Source of the DNA: an uncultured Lachnospiraceae bacterium
GTDB taxonomy: Bacteria; Bacillota; Clostridia; Lachnospirales; Lachnospiraceae
Direction of reading: 5' to 3'
NCBI GenBank assembly: GCA_945919795.1
Contig: CAMEJJ010000007.1
Span: 1-64,000, forward strand
DNA length: 64,000 nt
Shown: positions 9,461 to 19,123 of the stretch, piece by piece
How the letters are laid out: every line of letters begins with the position of its first letter
Position numbering within the stretch: position 1 is the first letter of the stretch
Position numbers and translations under genes: made by a program
The notes under the pieces: generated by a model
Databases searched by the model: none
What the model saw: only the letters and a program-made list of their open reading frames with translations
What the model was told of the DNA's origin: nothing

Positions 9461-9737
9461 GACTACATATGCTTGTAGTCTGTCATGCCAAATGGACTTT
9501 TCTTTGCGCTTTGGGAATACACCTGCTTGTGGCTTGTCATGCCAAACGGACTTTTCTTTACGCTTTGGGACTACATCCGCTTGTGGCTTGTCATGCCAAA
9601 TGAACTTTTCTTTACGTTTTGGGACTACATCCGCTTGTGGCTTGTCATGCCAAATGAACTTTTCTTTGCGTTTTGGGACTACATCCGCTTGTGGCTTGTC
9701 ATGCCAAATGGACTTTATTTCGCGACTTAAGACTACA
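9461..9737. repeat. 54-bp minisatellite, 5 units plus a terminal half unit
   Basis: GACTACA-like starts at 9461, 9515 (GAATACA), 9569, 9623, 9677 and 9731; unit GACTACATCCGCTTGTGGCTTGTCATGCCAAATGAACTTTTCTTTACGTTTTGG. Confidence 0.95.
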
Positions 9738-9771
9738 AAAAGGTGAGTGGCACATCTGCCTCTCACCTTTT
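9737..9771. terminator. Terminator-like hairpin at the end of the minisatellite
   Basis: AAAAGGTGAG-tggcacatctgcct-CTCACCTTTTC. Confidence 0.6.
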
Positions 9772-9888
9772 CTTTTATTTTTCCATATAAACAATATAGA
9801 CCAAATCTATTACTAATTCATTCCCACTCAATCTCCATAATGTCTACTGTCATTATCACAATCTTATTGTTTGCTTCTTTCTGATGCT

Positions 9889-10258
9889 AATTACGTCGTT
9901 TTTCATCCAATGCTATCCACTCATCCAAAGTAAGCGGCTCATAATCAGAATACATGCAGAAGCAGTTAATCATATTACAGGGAATGCTCTGCTCCTCTCC
10001 CTAGCATTTATTGTCTTGGTATTCCGTGTTATCTCCTGAAACTGCTCTAACAATCTCTGATCCTGTGTGTCATGAACATGGCCATAAAGCATATAGGTCT
10101 TAGGATTACCTTCTTCATCCAAACGATACTGCCCATTATAACACATAATCGGATAATGACATAGAACAACCTTGCGCTTATTATCAGAAAGTTCCTCATA
10201 GGGCTTAATCCAGGTAAACCGGCTGGTCCGAAACTCCGGCTGACGCAAAACCGGCCAT
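9889..10258 (-). pseudogene. Truncated and frameshifted metallophosphoesterase remnant
   Basis: RKVVLCHYPIMCYNGQY...YMLYGHVHDTQDQRLLEQF, then frameshift at ~9985 to NMINCFCMYSDYEPLTLDEWIALDEKRR; N-terminal half absent. Confidence 0.8.
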
Positions 10259-11758
10259 TTAATCAGCAAAAAGCTTTCGTTTGCGCTCAATCATCTCATC
10301 TATTTTTTCAATGTAAAGCTTCACATCCTTTACATTATCGCACCTCTCGATTCTCCCGTCCGGGAACACTCGCTTGGTAATTGAACCTGCTCCCAGAGCA
10401 ATGATAGTCTGGACTTCCTCCATAATCAAAATATTATAGATTCCATATTTCCCCGGTTTTGCATAACCGACATTTTCAAAATTGCCGGACATATTTTTCT
10501 GGCGATACAGATAATAAGGATCCATTCCCATATCAGTTGCTCCTTTTGCAGCAACTTTCATCATATCATCCGTATTATTCAGGCAATCGATTCCGTTCTC
10601 TTCTACCCACTGTTTTAATTTTGAGGCACGCTTAATAGCAAGCGAATGAACCGTCAACGAATCCGGAGCAAGTTCTTTAATCTGGCGAATCGTCTCGGCT
10701 ACATCCCCCTCATCTTCACCGGGAAGTCCTAAAATCATATCCATGTTGATATTGTCAAAACCAATCTCTTTTGCAAGCCGGTAAGCATCTTTTACCTGAG
10801 AAACCGTATGCTGTCTTCCGATGATTTTTAAGGTTTCTTCTTTCATGGTCTGCGGATTTACCGAAATTCTGCCAACCTTATGTTTATGAAGCACCTGCAA
10901 TTTTTCCTTAGTAATACTGTCTGCCCTGCCGGCCTCAACCGTAAACTCCAAAAGATGGGACAAATCAAAATATTTCTCCAACAAAGAAAGCAGACGCTCT
11001 AACTGCTCTGCGCTCAAAGTAGTCGGTGTACCTCCACCTACATAGACACTATCTAAAATACGGTCTGAAAAAGCCTCAGAAACATAAACCATCTCTTTTT
11101 CCAGACAATCAATATAATTATCCACTTCTTTTTCAAAAGCACAAATCGGATTGGATGTAAAAGAACAGTACAAACATCTAGTAGGACAGAACGGAATACC
11201 GATGTATAAACTATATCCCTGTTCAACATGGAGCTTATTTAATAAATCATGCTCTCTATGAGCAATGTCCGTTGCCAATTTTATTTTTTCATCACTCACA
11301 AAATGATTCTGTTTCATAAAATCGGCAATCTGAGCATCATTCTTTCCGTCTTCTATCATTGTCATAGCAATCTTAGTAGGACGAATACCGGTCAGATTAC
11401 CCCATGGCAGACTTTTTTGATGAATATCACACAGACTTAAATATAAAAACTGCTTAAATTTGTTTTTATCCTCTTTTCGAAGTAAGCCGTTGCTAACTTT
11501 AAAATCATACGGCGCAGTTGCCGTATAGCAATGCGTCAGTCCGTTTTCTTCATCGCTATAAACAATCTGAGGTGGATTTGACAAAAGAGAAATATAAAAC
11601 GTGGTGGGTTGTGCATTCAAAATACAATCTATCAATCCACCTTCTGCATTTTCTTTATCCGGCGTAAGCACCTTCACCGTTTCTTCCGGATAAAAAGCCT
11701 TTACCAGCGAATGAATGTCATATTCCAAATTTGCCACATCTACTTTTACAATCAACAT
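10259..11758 (-). CDS. hemZ: Radical SAM coproporphyrinogen III oxidase-like protein HemZ
   Basis: YIGIPFCPTRCLYCSFTSNP radical SAM CxxxCxxC; DSVYVGGGTPTTLSAEQLERLL. Confidence 0.9.
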   Translation of the reverse strand: MLIVKVDVANLEYDIHSLVKAFYPEETVKVLTPDKENAEGGLIDCILNAQPTTFYISLLSNPPQIVYSDEENGLTHCYTATAPYDFKVSNGLLRKEDKNKFKQFLYLSLCDIHQKSLPWGNLTGIRPTKIAMTMIEDGKNDAQIADFMKQNHFVSDEKIKLATDIAHREHDLLNKLHVEQGYSLYIGIPFCPTRCLYCSFTSNPICAFEKEVDNYIDCLEKEMVYVSEAFSDRILDSVYVGGGTPTTLSAEQLERLLSLLEKYFDLSHLLEFTVEAGRADSITKEKLQVLHKHKVGRISVNPQTMKEETLKIIGRQHTVSQVKDAYRLAKEIGFDNINMDMILGLPGEDEGDVAETIRQIKELAPDSLTVHSLAIKRASKLKQWVEENGIDCLNNTDDMMKVAAKGATDMGMDPYYLYRQKNMSGNFENVGYAKPGKYGIYNILIMEEVQTIIALGAGSITKRVFPDGRIERCDNVKDVKLYIEKIDEMIERKRKLFAD

Positions 11759-11789
11759 GATAATACACTCCGTTTTTATTTTGGGTTGT

Positions 11790-11945
11790 GGTCTGCAAGG
11801 AATATATTATCTTTCCCGTGCATAACTAAAGTTGATAAGATAAGTTTGACGTCCTGTCGCGAAGTGCTGATATCTTATCGGAATACTAAGATAAACTAAT
11901 CAACAACGTCAAAATGCACGAGAAAGATAATATATTCCATGCTCA
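11790..11945. repeat. Foldback/cruciform-capable inverted repeat element (D)
   Basis: GGAATATATTATCTTTCCCGTGCAT ... ATGCACGAGAAAGATAATATATTCC with nested GATAAGATA...TATCTTATC. Confidence 0.85.
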
Positions 11946-12002
11946 ACATAAAAATCAAACTATTCTCATCTAAGTATTTTCATCTAAGTATTTTCATAGC
12001 TA

Positions 12003-12233
12003 GTTGGGTGGAAATATATCTCATGCGAGTTAATTGCAAAGATGCTGCCTTTTGACTTAGTATTTTGGTCTTATTTCAGCAATTCGCAGCACGGATGCTG
12101 CGAAAGGTGCACGTCGGACATGGATGTCCGGGTGCACCGGTGCGTCCGAAGTCAATTCACTTTCCCAAAATACTTAGTCAAAATCAGCATCGAAGCCTTA
12201 ACTCGCATGAGATATATTCCACCCAACGTCCCC
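12003..12233. repeat. Foldback inverted repeat element with branched core (E)
   Basis: GTTGGGTGGAAATATATCTCATGCGAGTTAA ... TTAACTCGCATGAGATATATTCCACCCAAC; nested CCTTTTGACTTAGTATTTTGG/CCAAAATACTTAGTCAAAA; core hairpins TTCGCAGC-acggat-GCTGCGAA and GGTGCACgtCGGACATggATGTCCGgGTGCACC. Confidence 0.9.
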
Positions 12234-12253
12234 CCGAAAAATACCCCTACGCA

Positions 12254-12877
12254 TCAGACGCAGGGATTATATTCTTTTTCATGTCCGATGGTAGTCGCTT
12301 CGCCGTGTCCGGGATATACCTTGGTATCGTCCGGAAGTAAAAAGAGTTTTTCCCGGATACTGTGGATGAGTTCAGATGCAGATCCACCCGGAAAATCAAT
12401 TCTACCAACGGATTCCTCAAACAGGGTATCTCCGGCAATCAAGATGCCATCTTCTTCAAAATAGTAGCAGCATCCGCCTTTGGTATGTCCGGGTGTTGCG
12501 ATGACTTTAAATGTCATTCCGGCTTCGGTACAGATATCACCGTCTTTTACAAAATCATCTGCCACAACCGTATAGGCACTTCCAAAAGCTCCGGACAAAT
12601 TGGTCGCAGGATCTTCCAAAAGCTCTTTTTCCACATCTAAAGCATAGACTTTGGCACCGGTCAGATTTCTTAACTCATTGCAACCTTCTATATGGTCAAA
12701 ATGACCGTGTGTCAAGTAAATGGCTGCAATATGAAAACCTGCTTCTGTCAGTTTCTCATAAATATATTCACCTCGATCACCCGGATCAAAAAATATAACG
12801 TCCTTTTTTCCTTCTTCATAAACAAAATAACAATTAGTCGCACATGAACTTAATATAAATTTCCCAATCTTCAACAT
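12254..12877 (-). CDS. MBL-fold metallo-hydrolase (glyoxalase II-like)
   Basis: IYLTHGHFDHIEG; VIATPGHTKGGCCYY; VYPGHGEATTIGHE. Confidence 0.92.
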   Translation of the reverse strand: MLKIGKFILSSCATNCYFVYEEGKKDVIFFDPGDRGEYIYEKLTEAGFHIAAIYLTHGHFDHIEGCNELRNLTGAKVYALDVEKELLEDPATNLSGAFGSAYTVVADDFVKDGDICTEAGMTFKVIATPGHTKGGCCYYFEEDGILIAGDTLFEESVGRIDFPGGSASELIHSIREKLFLLPDDTKVYPGHGEATTIGHEKEYNPCV

Positions 12878-13194
12878 CTTTTTCCCTCAAATCATTTTAT
12901 TATAGTCTATAGCATTAGCTATTTGGACTTTTTTCATCATACCATATTACACTAAAAAATTATATAATTTCATAAACTTTATTTTTCTCATCATTCTTCA
13001 CGATTACAGATTACATTTCCAATTTCCCATCAATTTTTTCCCAATTACAAATCGGATTTTCTAAAATAATAAAAATGTCGACAAGTAGTATTTATACACA
13101 AATGTGCAAAATGCTACCTGCCGACACCTAAAATATCAAAATTATAACGATAAAATTATGACCTTTTACCCCAACATCATAATGATTTAAGCAC

Positions 13195-13595
13195 CTATTG
13201 ATTGTTTATGTTCTTTACAAATCTGCAAAAAATATTCATGGGCTTTTGTATACAATCCGTAACTTCCGGATGAAAGGAAATGCCAATCTGATTTCCATAT
13301 TTCACGCCTACAATATTGCCATCCACCTCAGCAATGATCTCTGCATCCGGCCCTGCACTTTCCACAAAAGGGGCACGGATAAATGCCATAGGGATTTTCC
13401 CCACACTTTTACTTCTTCTTCGGTATAAAAGCTACCCAGTTGTCTGCCATAGGCGTTCCGCCTTACCGTAACCGGCAATGTTCCAAAATAGACGTTGTTA
13501 TCATTGGATAACTTTTCTGCTAACAGAATCAATCCTGCACAGGTACCAAGCACCGGAAGTCCCTCTTGTATTTTGGAAAGAATCGGATCAAACAT
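13195..13595 (-). pseudogene. pdxT: pdxT (PLP synthase glutaminase subunit) remnant, N-truncated and frameshifted
   Basis: GLPVLGTCAGLILLAEKL...VTVRRNAYGRQLGSFYTEEE in one frame, continuing MAFIRAPFVESAGPDAEIIAEVDGNIVGVKYGNQIGISFHPE in another; no N-terminal half. Confidence 0.85.
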
Positions 13596-13968
13596 TTGAA
13601 ATCCTCACCAACGGAATTTTATGCGAATGGGCAATTTCCGTTTTTTCTCAATATCCATCACAATGTGCTTATTCTTATTCACACATTCGACACATGGTGT
13701 CGCTCACTCTTTTACACATACAAATATTATAGGTCACTGTCCTGTCTTCAATTTTTACAATTCGCACGATACCACGTCCTTCCTTTTTGTTTTTATTGTA
13801 ATCAACTCATATCTGATTACAAAATTATAATAGCATGGCATTTCGACTTTGTATAATACACAAATCTATTACCCGGTCATAGATATATGCTATATCAAGA
13901 CGAATACTCATATTCGAAGGAAGCATAATTCGTTTCATTGCTTAGCAGGCAGATACAACCGACTTTTG

Positions 13969-14412
13969 TCAATAATCCTCTTCAGGTGCTTCTTCTTTCT
14001 CTCCGATATCGTTTACCGGCTTTTCCAGCCCTTCAATGGTGATGCCATGCTTTTCTGCATAATCCCATAAAGCTGCATGAATTGCCTCCTCTGCCAACAA
14101 AGAACAATGCACTTTAATGGGCGGCAGACCATCCAGTGCCTCCATAACGGCTTTGTTGGTCACCTTTAATGCTTCTTCCACGGTTTTTCCTTTGACTAAC
14201 TCCGTTGCCATACTGCTGGTAGCAACTGCTGCGCCACAGCCAAAGGTCTTAAATTTTGCTTCTTTTATGATACCGTTATCATCAATATCCAGATACATCC
14301 GCATGATGTCTCCGCACTTTGCATTTCCTACCGTGCCTACACCACTTGGATTCTCGATTTCTCCCACATTTCTGGGATTATTGAAATGATCCATTACTTT
14401 TTCACTATACAT
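13969..14412 (-). CDS. nifU: Fe-S cluster assembly scaffold NifU/IscU
   Basis: MYSEKVMDHFNNPRNVGEIENPSGVGTVGNAKCGDIMRMYL; three conserved Cys. Confidence 0.95.
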   Translation of the reverse strand: MYSEKVMDHFNNPRNVGEIENPSGVGTVGNAKCGDIMRMYLDIDDNGIIKEAKFKTFGCGAAVATSSMATELVKGKTVEEALKVTNKAVMEALDGLPPIKVHCSLLAEEAIHAALWDYAEKHGITIEGLEKPVNDIGEKEEAPEEDY

Positions 14413-14535
14413 AAACTGTGATCCTCGTTCTTTCTGTTAATCGCTTTTTTCTACCATCGATATTACATGAATATCAATTTTGAATTTCCACAAATTCTTC
14501 CATATTTCTTTTAGAATACTTTTAGAATATCTGCT

Positions 14536-15726
14536 TTATTTCTGGTGTTTTACAAAGTCTTCATATAAGGGTGACATTCCCCTCAATCTCTCGATGATTT
14601 CTTTTAACCGGTCAACGGTAAAATCAATTTCTTCTTTTGTTGTTTTCTCGGATAACGTAATTCGCAATGACCCATGAGCAATTTCATGAGGCAGTCCGAT
14701 AGCCAATAATACATGTGACGGGTCTAACGAGCCGGATGTGCAGGCAGAGCCACTGGATGCACATATTTTCTGCTGATCCAATAAAATCAACATCGATTCT
14801 CCTTCAATAAAACGGAAGCAGAAATTTGCATTATTTGGAAGACGCTTCTCTCTTTCCCCATTCAGTCTGGCATAAGGGATTTCATTTAAAACACGCTCTA
14901 TGAGATGATCCCGAAGTTTTGTTTCATAAGCAATACGCTTGTCCATATCAGCAAAAGCTAACTCTGCAGCTTTGCCAAAGCCAACGATTCCCGGAACATT
15001 ATGTGTTCCCGCTCTTCTTTGTCTCTCCTGGGCGCCCCCATGGATAAAAGAACGGATTTTTACGCCCTTTCGGATATACATAAGACCAACGCCCTTCGGT
15101 CCGTTCAGTTTATGTCCGCTGGCACTCAACATATCAATATGCATTGCCTCCACATCAATCGGAATATGTCCGAATGCCTGTACCGCATCTGTATGGAACA
15201 GAATGCCATGTTCTTTGGCAATGGCGCCAATTTCTGCGATGGGCTGGATCGTTCCGATTTCATTATTGGCCGTCATGACGGAAATCAGGATGGTATCCGG
15301 TCTGATGGCTTTTTTCAATTCATCCGGTTTTACCGTTCCATATTCATCCACATCCAGATAAGTCACTTCAAAACCTTTTTTCTCTAAATACTCGCAGGTA
15401 TGGAGGATTGCATGATGTTCAATCTTTGTGGTGATGATGTGTTTTCCCTTATCCTGATAAGCCTCGGCTGTTGCCTTTAATGCCCAGTTATCCGATTCAC
15501 TTCCGCCACCGGTAAAATATATTTCATCCGCCCGCGCATTGATGCCCTGCGCCATAATGCCTCTGGCTTTGTTCACAGCCTCACTTGCTTTTCCTGCAAA
15601 TGTATAAATGGATGACGGATTCCCATAATATTCCGTAAAAAATGGTGTCATGGCTTCCAAAACCTCCGGATAAACCTGAGTGGTTGCCGCATTATCTAAA
15701 TAAATGATTTTGTCTGTATCTGACAT
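14536..15726 (-). CDS. nifS: Cysteine desulfurase NifS/IscS family
   Basis: IYLDNAATTQVYPEVLEAM; SASGHKLNGPKGVGLMYIRKG; SGSACTSGSLDPSHVL. Confidence 0.96.
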   Translation of the reverse strand: MSDTDKIIYLDNAATTQVYPEVLEAMTPFFTEYYGNPSSIYTFAGKASEAVNKARGIMAQGINARADEIYFTGGGSESDNWALKATAEAYQDKGKHIITTKIEHHAILHTCEYLEKKGFEVTYLDVDEYGTVKPDELKKAIRPDTILISVMTANNEIGTIQPIAEIGAIAKEHGILFHTDAVQAFGHIPIDVEAMHIDMLSASGHKLNGPKGVGLMYIRKGVKIRSFIHGGAQERQRRAGTHNVPGIVGFGKAAELAFADMDKRIAYETKLRDHLIERVLNEIPYARLNGEREKRLPNNANFCFRFIEGESMLILLDQQKICASSGSACTSGSLDPSHVLLAIGLPHEIAHGSLRITLSEKTTKEEIDFTVDRLKEIIERLRGMSPLYEDFVKHQK

Positions 15727-15824
15727 TTCAAAACCTTCTTTCTATTTCCTAGTGGTTTGCTCGGATATTATTATACTACGCCTAATCCTATTGTCAAGCT
15801 AGGAATTAAACGAATTAAACAAAT

Positions 15825-16259
15825 TTATATCGTATATTGATCTACCTTTTCTGCCTGCCACTCCAAAAGATCAGCCAATGTAATACTGTCCACGACTCCG
15901 TTGATGGCATCATTGATCTTTTCATAAATTCGGACCGTAACACATTCTGCTCTTCTGTCGCACTCCATTCCTTCATCACCGACACAGCTTACCGGTGCAA
16001 GGTCTCCTTCTGTCTGACGCAAAATCATGCCAACCGTATAATCCTTGGGCTCTTTTTTTAACATATAACCGCCCTGTGCGCCTCGGATGCTACGTACAAA
16101 TCCTGCCTTATTTAAAAGTGCGATAATCTGCTCCAGATATTTTTCCGATATCTGCTGCCTCTTGGCAATATCCTTGATGCTGACAGGTTCTCCTGTGTTG
16201 TAAGTTGCCAAATCCAGCATTAATCTCAATGCATATCTTCCCTTTGTTGAAATCTTCAT
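15825..16259 (-). CDS. Rrf2 family transcriptional regulator
   Basis: MKISTKGRYALRLMLDLATY...KYLEQIIALLNKAGFVRSIRGAQGGY; start at the internal Met, 4-nt overlap with the upstream gene. Confidence 0.93.
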   Translation of the reverse strand: MKISTKGRYALRLMLDLATYNTGEPVSIKDIAKRQQISEKYLEQIIALLNKAGFVRSIRGAQGGYMLKKEPKDYTVGMILRQTEGDLAPVSCVGDEGMECDRRAECVTVRIYEKINDAINGVVDSITLADLLEWQAEKVDQYTI

Positions 16260-17062
16260 TCCTTTTCTCTCCTTACTCGTTGCATAGCCTCTGCTGTCAG
16301 GTCTTTGATCACTTCTCCGGCGATAATCAGTCCCACTACCGAAGGTACAAATGCTGTGGAACCGGGAATGTCTCTCCGCTCCGTACACTTACGTTCCGCA
16401 CCGGGCGGACAGAGGCAGTTTGTTCTGCAGCTGATCGCCATGTCCTCAATCGGTCGAAGAGGTTTTTCCTTGGAATAAACCACCTTCAAATGCTTCACGT
16501 TTCTTTTTTTCAATTCCCGCCGCATAACCTTAGCAAGCGGACAGACAGAGGTTTCGTAAATATCTGCCACCTCAAATCCCGCCGGATTCAATTTATTTCC
16601 GGCTCCCATACTGCTGATAATCGGAACACCCGCACTCTGTGCTTCTAAAACCAGTGCAATTTTTGCCGTTACCGTATCTACTGCATCTACCACATAAGAA
16701 TACTTGGTAAAATCGAACGAATCCTTATTATCTGGCAGAAAAAAACATCTGTGCTCATAGACTTTTGCATCCGGATTAATATCCAATATCCGTTCCTTCA
16801 TCACTTCGGTTTTATATCTGCCAACCGTTTTTCTGGTCGCAATCAGCTGTCTGTTGAGATTGGTCAGACAAACCTTGTCATCATCGATGACATCAATCGC
16901 TCCAACACCGCTTCGGACCAGTGCTTCCACAACATGACCGCCTACACCGCCGATTCCAAAAACCGCAACTCTGGAAGAAGCAAGAATATCCATTGCCTCT
17001 TTTCCAAGCAAAATTTCTGTTCGCGAAAACTGATTTAACATGTATTCATCCTGCCTATTCAT
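16256..17062 (-). CDS. tcdA: ThiF/HesA family, tRNA threonylcarbamoyladenosine dehydratase (TcdA/YgdL-like)
   Basis: FSRTEILLGKEAMDILASSRVAVFGIGGVGGHVVEALVRSGVGAIDVIDDDKVCLTNLNRQ. Confidence 0.9.
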   Translation of the reverse strand: MNRQDEYMLNQFSRTEILLGKEAMDILASSRVAVFGIGGVGGHVVEALVRSGVGAIDVIDDDKVCLTNLNRQLIATRKTVGRYKTEVMKERILDINPDAKVYEHRCFFLPDNKDSFDFTKYSYVVDAVDTVTAKIALVLEAQSAGVPIISSMGAGNKLNPAGFEVADIYETSVCPLAKVMRRELKKRNVKHLKVVYSKEKPLRPIEDMAISCRTNCLCPPGAERKCTERRDIPGSTAFVPSVVGLIIAGEVIKDLTAEAMQRVRREKE

Positions 17063-17067
17063 AAAAT

Positions 17068-18234
17068 CTATATCTGCATTTTCTTCTTCATATCCGCTAA
17101 TCTGTCAAGAGCTTTATTCAGTGTCTCATCCTGCTTTGCAAAATGAAAACGGATATAACGGTTTTCGGGCTCTTTAAAGAAACTGGATCCGGGTACCGCA
17201 CCCACGCCAACTTTTCTAGCCAAATCTTCGCAGAAATCCAGATCGCTTTCATATCCAAACTCACTGATATCAACCAGGACATAATAAGCACCCTGGGGAT
17301 TGGTAAATTTTAACCCAATATTCTGCAATCCACCGGTAAACAATTCTTTCATATGGGTATAATGTGCCTGCAGCCCTTGATAATAGTCGTCACCGAATTG
17401 CAAGCCTACAACCGCAGCTTCCATCAATGGTGCCGCAGCTCCCACCGTCAAAAAATCATGTACTTTTTTGACTCGGTCAACGATTTCGCGAGATGCCATG
17501 ACATAGCCCAGTCTCCATCCTGTAATGGAATACGTCTTGGACAGAGAATTACAGATGATTGTCCGCTCTCTCATACTCGGCAATGTCGCAATGCAGGTAT
17601 GTACATGCGGTGCATAGACAATATGCTCATACACCTCATCCGTAATGACATAAATATCATATTTGATTGCAAGCTCTGCAATGATCTTTAATTCCTCATA
17701 AGTAAATACTTTTCCACACGGATTGGAGGGATTGCACAAAATCAAAGCTTTGACCCCCGGCTGTTTGACCGCATCCTCCAAAACATCTGCATCAAATGCA
17801 AATGTCGGTGGTTTTAACGGCACATAAATCGGCTCGGCACCGGAAAGAATGGTATCCGCTCCGTAATTTTCATAAAACGGCGAAAAAATGACAACTTTAT
17901 CACCGGGATTGCACACGGACATCATCGCTGCCATCATAGCCTCAGTGCTACCGCAGGTAACAACAATTTCTTCATCGGGATTTACCTTCATCCCATAGAA
18001 ATGCTCCTGTTTTTTCGCCAATGCCTCCCTGAAATTCTGGGCTCCCCATGTCAGCGCATACTGGTGTGGTCCAATACCTGCCACCTCAGAAAGTTTATCG
18101 GTAATCTCTTTGGGCGGATCAAAATCCGGAAATCCCTGAGATAAGTTAATTGCTCCGTACTGTAAAGAAACTCTTGTCATTCTGCGGATTACCGAATCGG
18201 TAAATCCGGCGGTTCTTTCGCTTAAGTTTTTCAT
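17068..18234 (-). CDS. Class I/II PLP-dependent aminotransferase
   Basis: INLSQGFPDFDPP; CNPSNPCGKVFTYEEL; SLSKTYSITGWRLGY. Confidence 0.95.
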   Translation of the reverse strand: MKNLSERTAGFTDSVIRRMTRVSLQYGAINLSQGFPDFDPPKEITDKLSEVAGIGPHQYALTWGAQNFREALAKKQEHFYGMKVNPDEEIVVTCGSTEAMMAAMMSVCNPGDKVVIFSPFYENYGADTILSGAEPIYVPLKPPTFAFDADVLEDAVKQPGVKALILCNPSNPCGKVFTYEELKIIAELAIKYDIYVITDEVYEHIVYAPHVHTCIATLPSMRERTIICNSLSKTYSITGWRLGYVMASREIVDRVKKVHDFLTVGAAAPLMEAAVVGLQFGDDYYQGLQAHYTHMKELFTGGLQNIGLKFTNPQGAYYVLVDISEFGYESDLDFCEDLARKVGVGAVPGSSFFKEPENRYIRFHFAKQDETLNKALDRLADMKKKMQI

Positions 18235-18312
18235 AAAGCTACTCCTTTGATACCATTTTTTTCATTCCGTTTTACATGTTCTGTATGTCAATAAACACAC
18301 TATTTCCTAAAA

Positions 18313-18933
18313 CTATATGTAATATTCAATCGTCTTATCCGCAGTCAGTCTGGTTTGTTCATTGAATAACAAAACCGCCTCTCTGTTTTCCATGGGTCCT
18401 AATGCATAAATCTCGAGATCCTCTTGATTAAAATAAGCCTCCGGCACAATTCGATTATATGCAAAAGGATGCTCTTTATCCAAGAGGATATCTTCCTGTG
18501 GAAACGACTCATCCCGGTAATAAGGATCAAACATATAAACTAAGCCGTCCTTTTCTCCGGTAAGCAAGACATAATGAGCTTCATCATAAAACAACCGCAC
18601 TACTACAGCTCCATGATGATGAAGGGCATCATTGATTTCGCTGCCTTTGCCCAGATATACATTTCTTCCGGACAAATACCGGCTTGTTACCGGAAGCTGG
18701 CCAATCCTGCCAAAGCCATTGAGCCAGTTACTCAAAAACATCATGGCAGCCATAGATGTTCCGCTCTTTCCGGGAACACCCTCGATGCTATAGCAGTCCA
18801 GACAATATAACATAATGTTGCGGATAACCTCCGGCGGTATATCTTCCCTCGGAAACAAAAAGCTGATTGCGTCAAGCATTGCGGTAGGTCCGCAGTCATA
18901 TTCCGATAATTGATAATGCAGTGGATTTTTCAT
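18313..18933 (-). CDS. C39-like cysteine peptidase-fold protein (putative)
   Basis: LSEYDCGPTAMLDAISFL and ...AHYVLLTG...FDPYYRD motifs. Confidence 0.55.
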   Translation of the reverse strand: MKNPLHYQLSEYDCGPTAMLDAISFLFPREDIPPEVIRNIMLYCLDCYSIEGVPGKSGTSMAAMMFLSNWLNGFGRIGQLPVTSRYLSGRNVYLGKGSEINDALHHHGAVVVRLFYDEAHYVLLTGEKDGLVYMFDPYYRDESFPQEDILLDKEHPFAYNRIVPEAYFNQEDLEIYALGPMENREAVLLFNEQTRLTADKTIEYYI

Positions 18934-19123
18934 AAATAATCCTTTCTATATTTCCTATCGTTTTGGTATGATATATATATTAAAAAATACTACCACCAGA
19001 CTAAGCTGTCAACCATAAACAAACCGAAGCACCACATCAAAAACACCCAAAACAAAATACCGAAACAAAACAAATCACTCGGAATCCAGGTAATCATTTA
19101 TAGAAAACATTCCTAAACTTTAC

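Noticed and set aside
9407-9766. 119-aa minus-strand ORF with (IWHDKPQADVVPKRKEKF)5 and overlapping plus-strand ORFs
   Set aside because: The 54-bp unit is a multiple of 3 and lacks stops in several frames, so multiple ORFs appear on both strands. No RBS, and the minus start lies in a terminator hairpin. Treated as a minisatellite, not a gene.
11968-11996. Direct repeat CATCTAAGTATTTT x2 between foldbacks D and E
   Set aside because: Short two-copy repeat; probably simple slippage.
12042-12464. 140-aa plus-strand ORF across foldback E and the MBL gene
   Set aside because: Overlaps an inverted repeat and is antisense to a solid MBL gene; no domain signature.
14939-15361. 140-aa plus-strand ORF opposite nifS
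   Set aside because: Shadow ORF over a clearly conserved CDS.
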